Shown piece after piece: positions 13,626 to 25,569 of a stretch of 64,000 nt of DNA. Each line of letters begins with the position of its first letter. Positions within the stretch are counted from its first letter, which is position 1. Source of the DNA: Adineta vaga (Eukaryota; Rotifera); NCBI GenBank assembly GCA_021613535.1, contig CP075496.1, positions 5,332,001 through 5,396,000 of the forward strand, read 5' to 3'. Under the pieces are notes generated by a model. It was not told the origin of the DNA. It ran no database searches and saw nothing but the letters and a program-made list of their open reading frames with translations. The translations under genes were made by a program, and so were the position numbers.

Positions 13626-16041
13626 GTAGTGTCGTTTATATTTACTATTGGTACTCTCTTTTACTTCCGACTATTTACTAGAAAAGATAAGAATCTCGAC
13701 CTAAAAATGGTAAGTGCTTTTAAGATTCTATCGAAAAGACAACATACTTCATTTCCGTTTATATTCTATGTTGAAACTACCAAATAAAGAAGAAGAATAA
13801 AACAAACTTAATTCTATTTATATGCTCTGTAGACTTTAACAGGTCTATGGCAGAAAGATTCGATTAGTATTTTGTTATACTGATGTTTTCCAGTACTATA
13901 AGACGTTTTCTTTCCTCGTTATCCTTTATTCTACTGGAGTGTCATCCGTTCCGATGATGCTTTCGAAGCACATAAGAAAGAAAACGAGAAAAGTAAAAAA
14001 TCATTATTGTTTCTTTCTTTTTTTAGGCACATGAGCGTATAGATGAAACTCGTGCATACTACTCACATTATTCTGTCTTTTTTTCTTTATCGCTGAGTTG
14101 CTCGTCTTTTTTCTTCTTCACTTACACACCGCAAGAAGAACAACTATAGACATACAACCAACATAGATACAGACAAAGAATGATTTAGAGTTCGAACTTG
14201 TACATCGAGAAAAAAGAAGTGCAAAAGGTAAAGACAAAAAAATATACTTGAAAATAAGGTAAGCAACGAACAGAAGTCGACATATCGATTTTTTATATGA
14301 AATACAAAGTATATTATTCACTTGGGATAGATATTTATTTTGAGAAAAATAATTCATATCAATACTTATCTAGTTGAAAATAATTGTAGTTTTATCATGG
14401 AAGTATAATCATTCTATAAATACATATAATTGTTATTATTATATGTTGATAAGAGTGTGAGGTAGATAAGTTACGATAAGTGTCATAAAGATGAAAATTC
14501 ATTTGTAACAGTAGAATATTAAGTTAGTAAATAAAATTAATTTAAATCATTTCATAGATTGATTCAAATAAATGCGTAATTTCTATTCGAATTGTATATA
14601 TTTATAATTGAAAGAAAGATTTATTAAGGCGTGTTTTTGTCTATGTAAAGAAATGCTTTTCATGTAACATGTAGTAGTAATAGTAGTATTTTATTATTGT
14701 AAAAAAAAACAAATATCCCATGAGTATTGTGTGAAGTTTTTTCTACTAAAATACATTAATATGAAAAAAATGTTTTTCTCGGAAATCTATTAATCACTTT
14801 TGATCAACATTTTCAGCGATCTTCTAAATATATTCAGTTCTAATATACTATGACTGTTTCTGTTTTCGTCTAGTTAACACGTCAGCTAAAATGAACCAAG
14901 AGAGAAATAGGAAGAAACAGTAGGAATGGAAGGAGAAAAACAGTAACGTCGATTTTGCTTCTCTTGAATCGTCCGTCATGTTGTTATCATATGTACGTTG
15001 CCTTCTTTTCTCGTCTTCTCTTTCTTTACCGGTCATTCGCTGTTTTATCGTCTCGTCATTCTCTTTTTCTTCATTACTATATCCCACATACTTCTAGTCA
15101 TTATAGAACGACGCGTAAACTTGATCAACCCAACTTCTTCTTCACCACAAATAAATGTGAGTTCTTATCTATTTCAATCGTAGAAGAGGTCTAAATTTGT
15201 TTTTGTTTTGCTTATTATTTTTTTTATTTATACAGATATCTTGATGATAAATAGAAAACAAAAATAATCGATTCTGTATAAAAATTTTGAGAAAGGAGAG
15301 AGAGAGTGCGAGCAAAAAAGAGCGAGAAAAAAGTAAAGAAAAAAACCCATATGAATGCTCTTGCCGTCAACGAAGCATAATACTAATAAGCATTGCTTAT
15401 ATGACGTGCACGAATAGAATAAACTTTTTTTTTTCAACCTCTTGTCAAGGTAAATTAATGTGAGTAATTGTATGATAGTGGCTTTGCGGATAGTTAACAT
15501 GATGATATCTATGATATTTTGTTTCATTGTTCTTTTGTTTGATATGATTGTTTTTGTGGGATGAATACAACACAAAGAAAAAGTTTTGAAGATGATTTTT
15601 TCATTTGTATATATAAATATATGTATATAACTTTGTTCTTAATCAATGGCAACAGACGACGATCTGTTTACGTTGAATAAACAGATTCCATTTAGCCTTT
15701 CGTCGATCAGAAATTTTCATACCATCCAGGGATTTCTCGTTTCATGCGTAGCTCGTAGTATAACCGGCTGTTACAGTTTCTTTTCTTCTTTTCTTCAGAA
15801 AAAGAAGAAGATTCATTTGTTTTTGTCGGCAATGCCGACACTCATTATTACGTGGTATCATACTGATGATATGCCGTGTAATTGACACGTACAGAAAATA
15901 TCAAATGCACTAGAACAGAGAGAAAAAACATTTTGTTTTTGTTCGCATGTTTTGGTTCGTTTAATTTCGATTTAAAATTTATTCTAGATTGATCAAATAA
16001 TTAACAAATTGTTTTGAAGCTTCTCATTATTTTACATTACA

Positions 16042-16800
16042 ATGTTAGCCAAGTGTCAAATTGTACCCGCACTGGCATCAGCTGTTCATGGTGTAATTGA
16101 AGAAATTCCACATTTACCTGAATCTCCATCACCACAATTGAATCGAAGTCGTCTAGCATCTTCAACATCTTCAACAGCATCGCCAACATTAATAAATACG
16201 GATGTACGTTCAATGAATAATTTCACATCACAAATGGCTTCGAATGCAGTCACAACTTCATTATCTTCAAATCAATCCCGAACAACATCACAACTTGATG
16301 CACGTAAAGCATTCGCTTATTTTGATAAAAATGGAGATGGAAAATTAAGTATCAAAGAGTTCAAATCAGTTATGCATGATTTAGGTTATAAAACAGTTGA
16401 TAAACGTTTTATAAAACAAATCTTTGCCGAAGCGGATCGAAATGGTAATGGTCGATCATTAGGTTTCGATGAATTTGTTGAATTTCTCGAATCAAAATTA
16501 TCTATACAAACTAATTCAACACATCCAATAACAACGACGATGACTCGTCCATCATTACCACTAGAAAACAACTCTTCTTTCTTACCAAAAATGCAACTCG
16601 ATGTGGAAACATTATTTAATTGTTATGATTTAGATAAAAATGGTTATATTGAACCCAAAGAATTACGTAAAGTGATGAAACGTTTAACTGGAGAGAAACT
16701 TTCCAAACAAGACATTGAAGAAATGATAAGTATAGCCGATAAAAATGGCGATGGACTTTTAGATAAGAGTGAATTTGCACTCTTATGTAGTGCTTTCTAG
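16042..16800 (+). CDS. Four-EF-hand calmodulin-like calcium-binding protein
   Basis: Single exon, 252 residues, ATG at 16042 and TAG at 16798-16800. The first 80 residues are Ser/Thr-rich and probably disordered. Then come two EF-hand pairs: EF1 loop D95-E106 (DKNGDGKLSIKE), EF2 D132-E144 (DRNGNGRSLGFDE), a second Thr/Pro-rich linker, EF3 D196-E207 (DLDKNGYIEPKE) and EF4 D233-E244 (DKNGDGLLDKSE). EF1, EF3 and EF4 have standard 12-residue loops and should bind calcium. EF2 has 13 residues, with Ser where the central hydrophobic residue is expected. The pairing resembles calmodulin or troponin C, but the long N-terminus and linker are unlike calmodulin, so I give no symbol. It is probably a calcium sensor; the target is unknown. 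Confidence 0.88.
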   Translation: MLAKCQIVPALASAVHGVIEEIPHLPESPSPQLNRSRLASSTSSTASPTLINTDVRSMNNFTSQMASNAVTTSLSSNQSRTTSQLDARKAFAYFDKNGDGKLSIKEFKSVMHDLGYKTVDKRFIKQIFAEADRNGNGRSLGFDEFVEFLESKLSIQTNSTHPITTTMTRPSLPLENNSSFLPKMQLDVETLFNCYDLDKNGYIEPKELRKVMKRLTGEKLSKQDIEEMISIADKNGDGLLDKSEFALLCSAF

Positions 16801-18907
16801 AGAAAAAAAGAAACTAAACTAACCACAAACTAACGTATATAGATTTTTATAGAAAAAAAAGAGAAACATTCATTTCTTCATGCATACGAGCAGATAAATG
16901 AAAACTTAATTTTTATGTCATCTGTCGTTTTGTTATTCTTATTTTCTTATTTTTCTTTATTAATTGTCATCGTCCCTTGTGATAATATGTCTAATGTTTT
17001 CGAAATTTGTTCATGTTTTCATTATTTTGGTTTAGTAGAACAGTCCTTTTCTGATGTCGGATGTAATCCATCTTTTTCTTTCATTATATCAAAAATTCTC
17101 TACAACATCGAAAATCTTTTCTTCTTCTTCTCTCTTTAGTATGGAAGGTGTGGATGTGACTGTATATGTATATCACTGTTTCATATTTTTCTGTTTTTTC
17201 TTCTTCCTTTTCTTTCTTGTGATTTCTTATGAGTATTAAATAGAAAAAGAAAAATCATGCGGACATGTATTCATCTTCGAATTATCTTTCACCTATATAA
17301 AAAAAAAAGTAATTAGTAAATGTATTGAAATACGATGAGAAATTTAAGTACATTTTTGACAATATTAATAATAATATCGTTTCTATTAACGTCATATCAT
17401 CACATGTCTATATATCATGTTTATACCTCGACGAAAAATCTTTTATTCGCTTTAATTGATCATAAGACACGTTATGAAAATAAATATTTTGACATTATCG
17501 ATGAAATGTATTAGCACTTATGATAAATAATTTGGTTTGAAAGAGCAAATCAAATCTATCAATGATTCTTTTATGAAACCTCTAAAAAAAAACCACTTTT
17601 TTCTCCTTCTTTTCAACTGTCTAAAAGCATCAAAGCCCACACAAAAATATAAAGAAATTGTGTTATTATGAAAAAGAAAAATAACTATTTTTCATGTCGA
17701 ATTAAACAGATGATGAAGTATTCATATTTCTCTTTAGAAATAATAAGCTTAAGGCGAACGCCTCATGTCTAGCGAATCTATCGATATAGAAAACATGATT
17801 ATTTTCTTTTCATTTATCTAAGGAAAGAAAATTTGTCAATATTAAATAAGAAAATGATTATTTTCTATTGATTAGTAATGCAAATATTCCAATGATGAAA
17901 TTCTTATCATAGTAATGAACTTTAAGTGTTTTCATCCGTATTGAACAAGTTGATCAATTGTAAGCTAGTGAATAAGATTAGAATTAGGTCAAGCTGATTA
18001 ATAAAACAAAAACAAAAACTAGATTCTATCAAATGAAAAACAAGAATTATCCAAATGACGAAAGGTGTTTATTATGACGTAGATACGAGTAAATGTTATC
18101 GAAAGATTGACTTTAGAAAAAGAATACACAATGACATTATCATTAGATTAAAGGCTAAATAATTATTTTATATACTAATAGATATTCCGACATACTTGCC
18201 ATGTGATTTGATGTAAGAAATAAATAATATATTTCTGTCAAATAAATCTCGCATGTCGTGCTCATTTGTAGAATTGTAATTCATTGAATATATCTTTCGG
18301 TACAAAATGCACTGAATAAGATTATTAAAATGAAGAATTCTTGAGATATCATTTACATAATTGGTAACAAATTAGATATTTCTATTTCAATAAGTATAAT
18401 TAACAAGGATCTTTATATTTATGGAATGATAGTGAAATCTTTTCCAGGGAAAACAAGGATCTTTGATATTTTTTTCGGTCTCTTTGTATGTGAATAACCT
18501 CGAATGTTCTATTCATTGAGATTTAATATCGAAGAGTTGGAAAGTTTAATTGATTTGTTCTTAATCTTAAGTGCAATGTGATTATAAAGTATACAAAACA
18601 TTAATAAATTGAAATTCGTTTGATCACGATATTCAAAGAAGATTTACATAATCTTTGAGTCTATCATGAATAAAAGAAGGAGTGAAACGTGTAGAATTTT
18701 ACTAGATGATTCTTTTTTCTTGTCTAATTAATCCTTGAAGAAAAAAAAAGAACTATTTCATTGGAAGTATATCATAAGAAATAATAAACAAGATTAGATT
18801 AAGATTTAAATAAGAAGAAGACATGTTTTTTTTTGTTAATTCTATGCTAGAATACATGAAGGAAAAACAGACATATTTTGATTTTATTACAATGAAGAAA
18901 AATGAAA
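16801..18907. other. Intergenic, AT-rich, no gene seen
   Basis: About 2.1 kb between the ends of two convergent genes (EF-hand + and Cys-rich -). It should contain both 3' UTRs. Short pyrimidine-rich open frames around 16915-17240 have no protein-like composition. No repeat, element or RNA gene was recognised. Confidence 0.5.
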
Positions 18908-20091
18908 TTAATGAATGATTTCATCAATATCATTTCTCAATTCACATTTTCCATGATTAAAAGCAGAATTAATAGAATCTAATCGAAAAAGTTTAAGAAA
19001 AGGTATTAACGATTGTTTATCTTTGAATGCTGTTGCTGTTATAACGACACTTGCATTTCTTGTTGCTGATTGAAGTGTATTTAATGACCAATCAAGAAAT
19101 TTCTTTGCTAAATCTGGTAATAATTTATCAGCTAATTTTCTTGCTAAACCTACCATGTGTTTAGCAACTAATGGCCAATCACCTTTTGCTGCATTAGCAA
19201 GAATATCAAATGTTGTTAAGTCAACTAACGGAACACCAACAATAACATTTAAAAGTGTAACTGATGCACCAACTACCGATTGAATCATATTGATTACAGC
19301 AAGTTGACAATCTTGTTTTGATGCTGAACAACCAGCAAAACATGGATAAGGTTGACTTAATGGACAATGTTGCCAACAGACAGGACCTACACCATTATAT
19401 TTATTATCACATTGATCATAACATAGAGCACCATCTTGTTCATATTGATTTGAACATATCATCGGCGTACCAAATCCTCGGCCGTAACTATCACGAAGAT
19501 AAAATCGTCCGCATAAACATCCAAGATTTGTATAATTCTCAGGACATGATGAGCACGAACGTTTAAATACACCACATGTGTCATACCAAGGACAGGAACG
19601 TATAGATTTACGAACATCCATACAAGCAAAACCAAATGATGATATATTATCACATTTTTCCCAACAAATAGGACCAACACCATTATAACCATCATGACAT
19701 AGTGGATAACAGAGAAGTCCATCTTGTTCGGGTGCATGATCTGGACAAGTATGTAAAGGACGACCTACACCACGACCGTAGGATCGACGCCAACAATAAG
19801 GTTCATATGTTCGAAAGATTTCACGTAAAACACGTTCAACTGGTGCAGAGATTTCAATATCCGGAATAACTTCTGCATTCGTATCATTCGTTGAATTGAA
19901 ATATTCAAAGAAACCTGTTGTCAATTCAAGCAGTTCATCATCAATAGTCGTATTTCTAAACGAAAATAAAATAATACATAAACAAAAGATATGAACAATT
20001 TCATTGTAATTTACGTCTGATTCCATTTGTCTTCTTCCAAACTTTCTATTTGAGAAGTAAATAATATTAAAAAAAGGATATACAGGTACAT
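18908..20091 (-). CDS. Secreted cysteine-rich protein with duplicated Cys/Trp module
   Basis: Two exons: 20091-20015 and 19955-18908 (TGA at 18908). Starting at the ATG at 20089-20091 gives a typical signal peptide (MYLYILFLILFTSQIES). Reading through the 59-bp intron (20014-19956) would replace it with a poor N-terminus, so I prefer the spliced model. After an acidic Asn/Thr-rich stretch the protein has two copies of one Cys-rich module. Copy 1 has SYGRGVGRPLHTC and DGYNGVGPICWEKC; copy 2 has SYGRGFGTPMIC and NKYNGVGPVCWQHC. Between them lies CPWYDTCGVFKRSCSSCPENY. The last 150 residues lack this pattern and look helical (SVVGASVTLLNVIVGVPLVD; ARKLADKLLPDLAKKFLDW), without a clear membrane anchor. 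I do not recognise a named family. Secretion is inferred from the signal peptide. Confidence 0.8.
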
Positions 20092-20434
20092 AATAAGGAA
20101 ATAAAAGTGATTTATTATTTTATTTCGTAACACTCCTAGGACGAGAACTATGAATAAGTGAATCATTCAATTACGAGCATTTTTTCTTCGTTGGTCACAA
20201 CATTCATCATGTCTCGTATTTCATGCAGGTGTTACATGTCGAAAGAAAGGAAAAGAAAGGAAGGAGAAAGAGAGAGAGAGAGAAGAAGAAAAGGTCTTTG
20301 ATTAAATTTGAAATACAAAACGAAGTTGAGACACATGTTAAATCTCTTCGAATACAAAAGCAGTGTTTTATATGTTATTTGAAGATATTGTACATTGACA
20401 TAAACTTAAAGTTATCCTCTTAAATTTTACATCA
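20092..20434. other. Short intergenic region
   Basis: About 340 bp upstream of the Cys-rich gene and downstream of the PKA regulatory gene, both leftward. Contains a purine-rich run with (GA)n near 20268-20282. No gene seen. Confidence 0.5.
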
Positions 20435-21600
20435 TTAACATTCTTTCTTTTCATAATCTATCATGATTCTTTGTAAGTGATCAAGAGAGATGACCGAATT
20501 ATAACGTGAAATATTTCGTTGAAGGATTTCTTGAATCGGACCGAGAACACGTTCAAAACGTATTCGATTGATTTTAACACATTTTAAAACACCTTGAGCA
20601 ATAAGAGTTGCAGCACGTGCTCGATTACATAAAAGTGCGATTTCGCCAAAATAATCACCCGGACCAAGAGTATCGATTTCAACTGTTTCACACAATTCAT
20701 TTGCCTTTTGATAAACGATACACTTGCCCTGTATTGTTTTTAATTGAAATAGAAAACATTAGATTTCATTCAATTATTACTAAATGTACGAACCTCAACA
20801 ATGATAAAAAAATCATCACCTGAATCTCCTTGTTTAATGACAATATCACCATCTTCATATTGAACTGATTGAAGTGAATCAGCGACGGTAAAACGTTCCA
20901 TTTCATCAAGTGTTTCTAAATGAATTTATATATATTTGAAAAGATTTTTATTGAATATTACCTAAAATAGGAACTCGAATCAAAAATTCTTCATGAACCT
21001 TTCGTTTATTTATTGTTATATCCATTAAGATTTTTCGATATGTTTCACCCAGTAATCTCCAAAGTTTAACATTCGTTTTCGCTTTAATAGTCATCGATAA
21101 AGATGTACTTTGAATAAGAGCTAATTCACCAAAACATGAACATGCATGAAAACTTATAACCAATTGATCATCTGTATAAAACTGATTATTCAATTAGGAA
21201 TTTTATAAATATTCGCCGAAAATGAAAAATAGTCTCTTACATTCACTTCTCCTTCTTCAAGAATATAGAAATATTCATTTTGTTCATTTTGATCAAGAAT
21301 AATATCATTTGCTAAATATAATCGAATTGACATGGCATTGAAGATTTGAGTTCGTTCATTTTCATCTAAATGCCTAAAAATATCCAACCAGTAAAGGAAT
21401 GTTGTATTCAAATGAAATACAATACGTGAAGAGAAGATTGTTTTCAACTACTTTGGATAGTAATTTTATTATTCGAGAATCTTTTTCAATACGAAACATT
21501 TCATCAAATGATTCAAATGATGTTGACGATGAAATTGCTCCACGACGTGCTAGTCCCATGATTGGTAAATCCAAATCTTCGCTATTATTTGCCATTTGTA
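20435..21600 (-). CDS. cAMP-dependent protein kinase regulatory subunit, type I-like, atypical
   Basis: About five exons near 21600-21433, 21374-21240, 21189-20962, 20915-20792 and 20729-20435. The start codon at 21593-21595 gives [28 protein letters not shown] is the type I pseudosubstrate that fills the catalytic subunit's active site. Two cyclic-nucleotide-binding domains follow. Domain B has a full phosphate-binding cassette ([18 protein letters not shown]) and the PKA-specific tail [28 protein letters not shown]. Domain A is recognisable ([25 protein letters not shown]) but its cassette reads [16 protein letters not shown], without the Arg that holds the cAMP phosphate. Only about 16 residues precede the pseudosubstrate, so the N-terminal dimerisation/docking domain is absent from this model. 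An acceptor-like site lies just upstream of the ATG, so a 5' exon is possible, but none was found before the divergent LRR gene. Confidence 0.85.
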
Positions 21601-22267
21601 TACAACTGTCAAAAAAAAGAAGTTAACTATTCTTTTAAATGTCGATTATTTCTTACAATAAGATGAAGAATTCTTAGAAATCAAATAGAACAACTTTATC
21701 ATTTCATATTTGCCATGAGAATACTAGCAAGAACAGAAGTGAATGAAGTAGAAAAATTCATTTAGTTTTTCAGGGAAAATCTTAAAGTTCTTCCGTAATT
21801 ACGATGTTTTTAGACATATAAGATTTTCAATAAACTTAGATAAACAACAAAATTAAAACAGCAGAAATGTTCAATAACGACATTATACGATTATAAAATC
21901 GCCTTTAATCAACAGATCAATGGAAATCAGATAACATCTGTCTGTTTCGAATGAAACGAGGAATAGAAAGTTAATTGCTTTCATTGGAAAGCTTGTCAAA
22001 CATATCAAGTATAGTTCATTTTTATAGAACATTCGTTTGCAATTCGAATATGAAACTCTTGAAGAGAAAAAAAGGACATGTTATTTGTTTTTGGTTGAAT
22101 ATCAAAATTCAATAACTATAAGATTTCTTATTCTTTTTATTAAATTCAATTGAGAAAAATCAATCAATGCGCCAAAACTAATAAGGTCTCCTGAATTGAA
22201 TCAAGGATAAGAAAACAAGATCTTCTTGTATTTTTTCTTCAGACATTTGAAAAAAAGAGCTGAAAAT
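21601..22267. promoter_or_regulatory. Divergent promoter region, PKA regulatory and LRR/death genes
   Basis: About 670 bp between two genes that start in opposite directions, so it should hold both promoters. I searched the minus strand for an exon encoding a docking domain and saw none. An acceptor-like TTCAG at 22237-22241, shortly before the ATG at 22268, suggests a 5' UTR intron for the LRR gene. Confidence 0.4.
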
Positions 22268-24766
22268 ATGAGTACAGTCTCGATATTCGATGGCGATAAA
22301 TCGCTTGAGCATGTCCTTCCATTGAATAATTATTTATCATTTCATCGAATTGAGAATCATCAAATAAATTATCTTAATCTCAATCGATGTTTACGACAAC
22401 CTTATGTAATTGATCCGATATCGAATCCAGAAACTATTGAAGGCATTTCACTTAAGAAGAATTTTTTAATACAAATGCCAACATTTGTTTCTGATTATAC
22501 AAATTTAATCGACTTAAATGTTAGCCATAATGAATTACACAGTGCAGAATTTCTCTTAAATCAATCATGGAATGAGAAAGATTTAAAAACGAATTCAAAC
22601 GAACAATCAAAAGTAAGATAAATATGACAATCCTACAGAAATCATAAATAGTTAAAATCTGAAAAAATTCATTTTCTTTTAGTCTTCAACAAAACAAATT
22701 TCTCATCCATTTCTTCAAATAATCAATTTATCATTCAATCATATCAAAATATTACCAACAAATATCCATTATCTTCATCTTCTTCATACACTTGATCTTT
22801 CTCATAATTATTTAGAAATTCTCCCAAATAATTTCGGTTCTCTCGACCAATTGAAGATCTTATTTCTCAATCATAATTATCTCAAAACATTACCAAACAC
22901 ATTTACTCAATTAATTCATTTAGAATTCTTAAATCTATCTTCCAATCATTTTCAATCAATTGATACATTTAAAAATCTTCGAAATCTCAAAATCTTTCAT
23001 ATGAATCACAATCCTTTACAAACCTTTCCAATTCTTTTATATACTTGTTCGAATTTACAAGAAATTTCTCTATCAAATACTGATTTACATCGCATCAATG
23101 AAATAACATTCAATTATTTTGCTCAATTTTCTCAATTGAAAAAACTTGATTTATCAAAAAATAATCTTACAAATCAATTTCTTTCAACATTCGAACAATC
23201 ATTTGATTCCCTCGAAGAATTATATTTACAATTCAATCAAATCAATAATATCTTTTCTCTTCTATCACATATGCAATCATTAAAAATCTTCGATTTAAGT
23301 TCAAATTCCTTATCGAAATTTCCACAATATTTAAATAGAAAATTAGAAATTCTTCGTCTATCAAAAAATCAAATTGAACTCTTTTCCAATGATTGTATTC
23401 ATCTAAAACATCTCATTCAATTAGATTTAGATCATAATCAAATCGTTCATTTCCCTCATGAATTTTTTCAATGTCCAAATTTACAAAAATTCAACATTTC
23501 ATCGAATCCAATACGAAAACTACCTGAAATACTCTTTCAATTACGTTCATTAAATCAATTAATATTCAATAATTCAAATCTCAATGATCTCATATCGAAT
23601 AATCACTTTCAAAAATATTTCTTTCGTACATTAAATCGCTTGGATTTATCGAATAATAATCTACATACAAATTTACATCAATTGACAAGTTTAAAAGCAT
23701 TAACATATTTAGATTTAACTGGAAATCATTTAAATGAGCTCGATAGAAATTTTCGAACTATGACATGTTTAAAAATTTTGAAATTAAGTAAAAATAAATT
23801 TGAAAATTTTCCGATTTGGTTATATGAAATGGATGAGAGTACAAATCAACGATATATCGGTATGAATTCAATATAATAGATGATTAACCTTTCGAAATAA
23901 TCATATATTTCTTTATTTTAGGTGAAACTCTTTTAGAATTATATATTCACGATAATCAAATTGAATTAATTCCTGATGAAATTATTCATATGACAAGTTT
24001 ACAAACGTTGGATTTATCTAACAATAAATTTGCTCGATTTCCCGATCCATTGATTTATCTTGATCAACTTACTTGTCTGATTTATTCTCAAAAACATGGA
24101 ATTTATATCGATAAAATACCCGATGATTTTCTTCATCTATACAATTTACGAAAACTTGATTTCTCTCATAATATTTTCAATGAAATACCTCAATGTATTT
24201 ACAGTTTAACAAAACTTGAATATCTCGATATGAGTTATAATCTTCTTACTGCCGTAGAAACCGATCATTTAAAACAATTAAAACATTTAAAAATGATCAA
24301 TTTAATTGGAAATCAATTTGCTTCCTTTCCATCGATACTTTATCAAATTGAATCCATTCGTATTAATGAGAATAATTTATGTTTAGCACCGCCAAATGAT
24401 TTTCTTGAAGAGAAATATATTTCAGCAGCATCAAATCTTTTTGTTCAAATCAATGATCAATATGAGAACGAACTTTTTCGAATCTATAAACAAATCTTAA
24501 TTGAATACTTACCAAATTATGATATTGAACGTTTATTAATACGTTTGAAATTATCAGAAAATGATATAAATAAATTTCGAAAGAATTATCATCATTATGC
24601 AAAACGTGAAGAAAAAATTGAAATTTTATTACATATATGGAAACAAAAACGTGGTTCATTGGCTAATTCTGAAACTCTCTACAAACTAGCACAATTGATT
24701 GGAGATAAAACTCTTTTACAACATTTTCAAAAAGCGTATTTACTTGCAAGAAAAATCCGAATCTGA
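22268..24766 (+). CDS. Leucine-rich repeat protein with C-terminal death domain (LRRD1-like)
   Basis: Three exons: 22268-22612, 22683-23859 and 23922-24766; the joins keep frame and the protein is about 790 residues. The N-terminal 70 residues are unique, then LRRs of the L-x-x-L-x-L-x-x-N-x-L type run almost to the end (for example LDLSHNYLEILPNNF, LDLSKNNLTNQF, LDLTGNHLNELDRNF, LDLSNNKFARFPD), at least twenty copies. The last 100 residues (NELFRIYKQILIEYL..IERLLIRLKLSENDINKF..REEKIEILLHIWKQKRGSL..LYKLAQLIGDKTLL) have the pattern of a death domain, with a Trp in the central helix. LRR plus death domain occurs in LRRD1 and PIDD1. No ZU5 domain is present, so LRRD1 is the closer match. It probably acts as a cytosolic signalling adaptor; its partner is unknown. 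It is transcribed divergently from the PKA regulatory gene. Confidence 0.82.
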
Positions 24767-25024
24767 TTTAAGACTTCAATAAATCTTTTCTTGATTAAAC
24801 AGTTAATCATTGATCTATCTGAATTGACGGAAAATAGAATGATGAATTCAAACATCATATTCTATTAGTTTACTCCATTTTCTAAATAATATTTCGATTT
24901 TGAGATAAATATGAAACGTTGCTCAGCAACCATATCAATTAACAGACTCTAATGAATAAATAATGTCTACTGTATATACAAACAATCATCAAGGAAACAT
25001 ATTTACTTGATATAATAGTATATT

Positions 25025-25458
25025 ATGAAATCTTCTCTAACAGATACATCAGTTTGGTATCGTCTTTATCAAACACCAACTCGTTCGAGTCTTCGTCAAT
25101 CTTCTAATTATTATGAAATTGATTTTCCCGTAAACGATCTAGATTTTCGTTTACGAACATGTTATGATCATGCTCAAGAAACGTTTGCATCCAAGGCACG
25201 ACTTGTTGTTCAACCGAAAACAATTTTACAAATGTAAGAGTAACATAAGACTCTCTTTATTCAAAAACTATCATCTGCATGTTTCTTAGGCAAATGAATT
25301 CTGATCAAACTACAGATAAACCATTTAATATTGTCAATAGTAATCGCAGAGAACATTTCAATGAAGCAACTAAAGGTCAACATATTGGACCAGATCATTT
25401 TGCTAATGGTAGGCATGGTTATTCACGTGTGATTGGTGGTGCCATACCAGTTGACTAA
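25025..25458 (+). CDS. CFAP276: CFAP276 (C1orf194-like) axonemal microtubule inner protein
   Basis: Two exons, 25025-25233 and 25290-25458 (TAA), joined in phase 2. The core PVNDLDFRLRTCYDHAQETF corresponds to the conserved P-x-x-D-L-D-F-R-L-x-x-x-Y-x-H block of vertebrate CFAP276. The C-terminus (NGRHGYSRVIGG) matches the family's N-G-G-Y-S-R-x-x-G-G ending. The family binds inside doublet microtubules of motile cilia. At about 126 residues the protein is somewhat shorter than the vertebrate form (about 170), because the middle part is shorter. The assignment rests on these short blocks recalled from memory, so it is good but not certain. Confidence 0.75.
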
Positions 25459-25569
25459 ACATTTCGTTCTGATTATTTATTCAATATAGTCTGATTGTGA
25501 ATAAAAAAACTAATTATTTAGAAAAATATAAAAAAAAGATAATTACAAATCTATTGCAACAAATCACAT

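Larger units (their letters stand above)
11027..16041. other. 5 kb gene-poor AT-rich stretch
   Basis: No convincing coding exon was recognised on either strand. It holds the TDRD12 3' UTR, a long (AT) run at 13131-13170, two TGACGTC sites and an 8-bp inverted repeat near 12927-13023, and two copies of a 14-bp palindrome at 13561 and 13612. At 13707 an ATG is followed at once by a strong donor (GTAAGT), perhaps an upstream exon of the EF-hand gene; spliced to the sequence just before 16042 it would not be in frame, so it could only be untranslated. Short open frames in this stretch are pyrimidine-rich and look spurious. Confidence 0.5.

Noticed and set aside
14848-15575. Several open frames on both strands
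   Set aside because: Low-complexity purine/pyrimidine tracts keep several frames open; none has splice partners or recognisable motifs.
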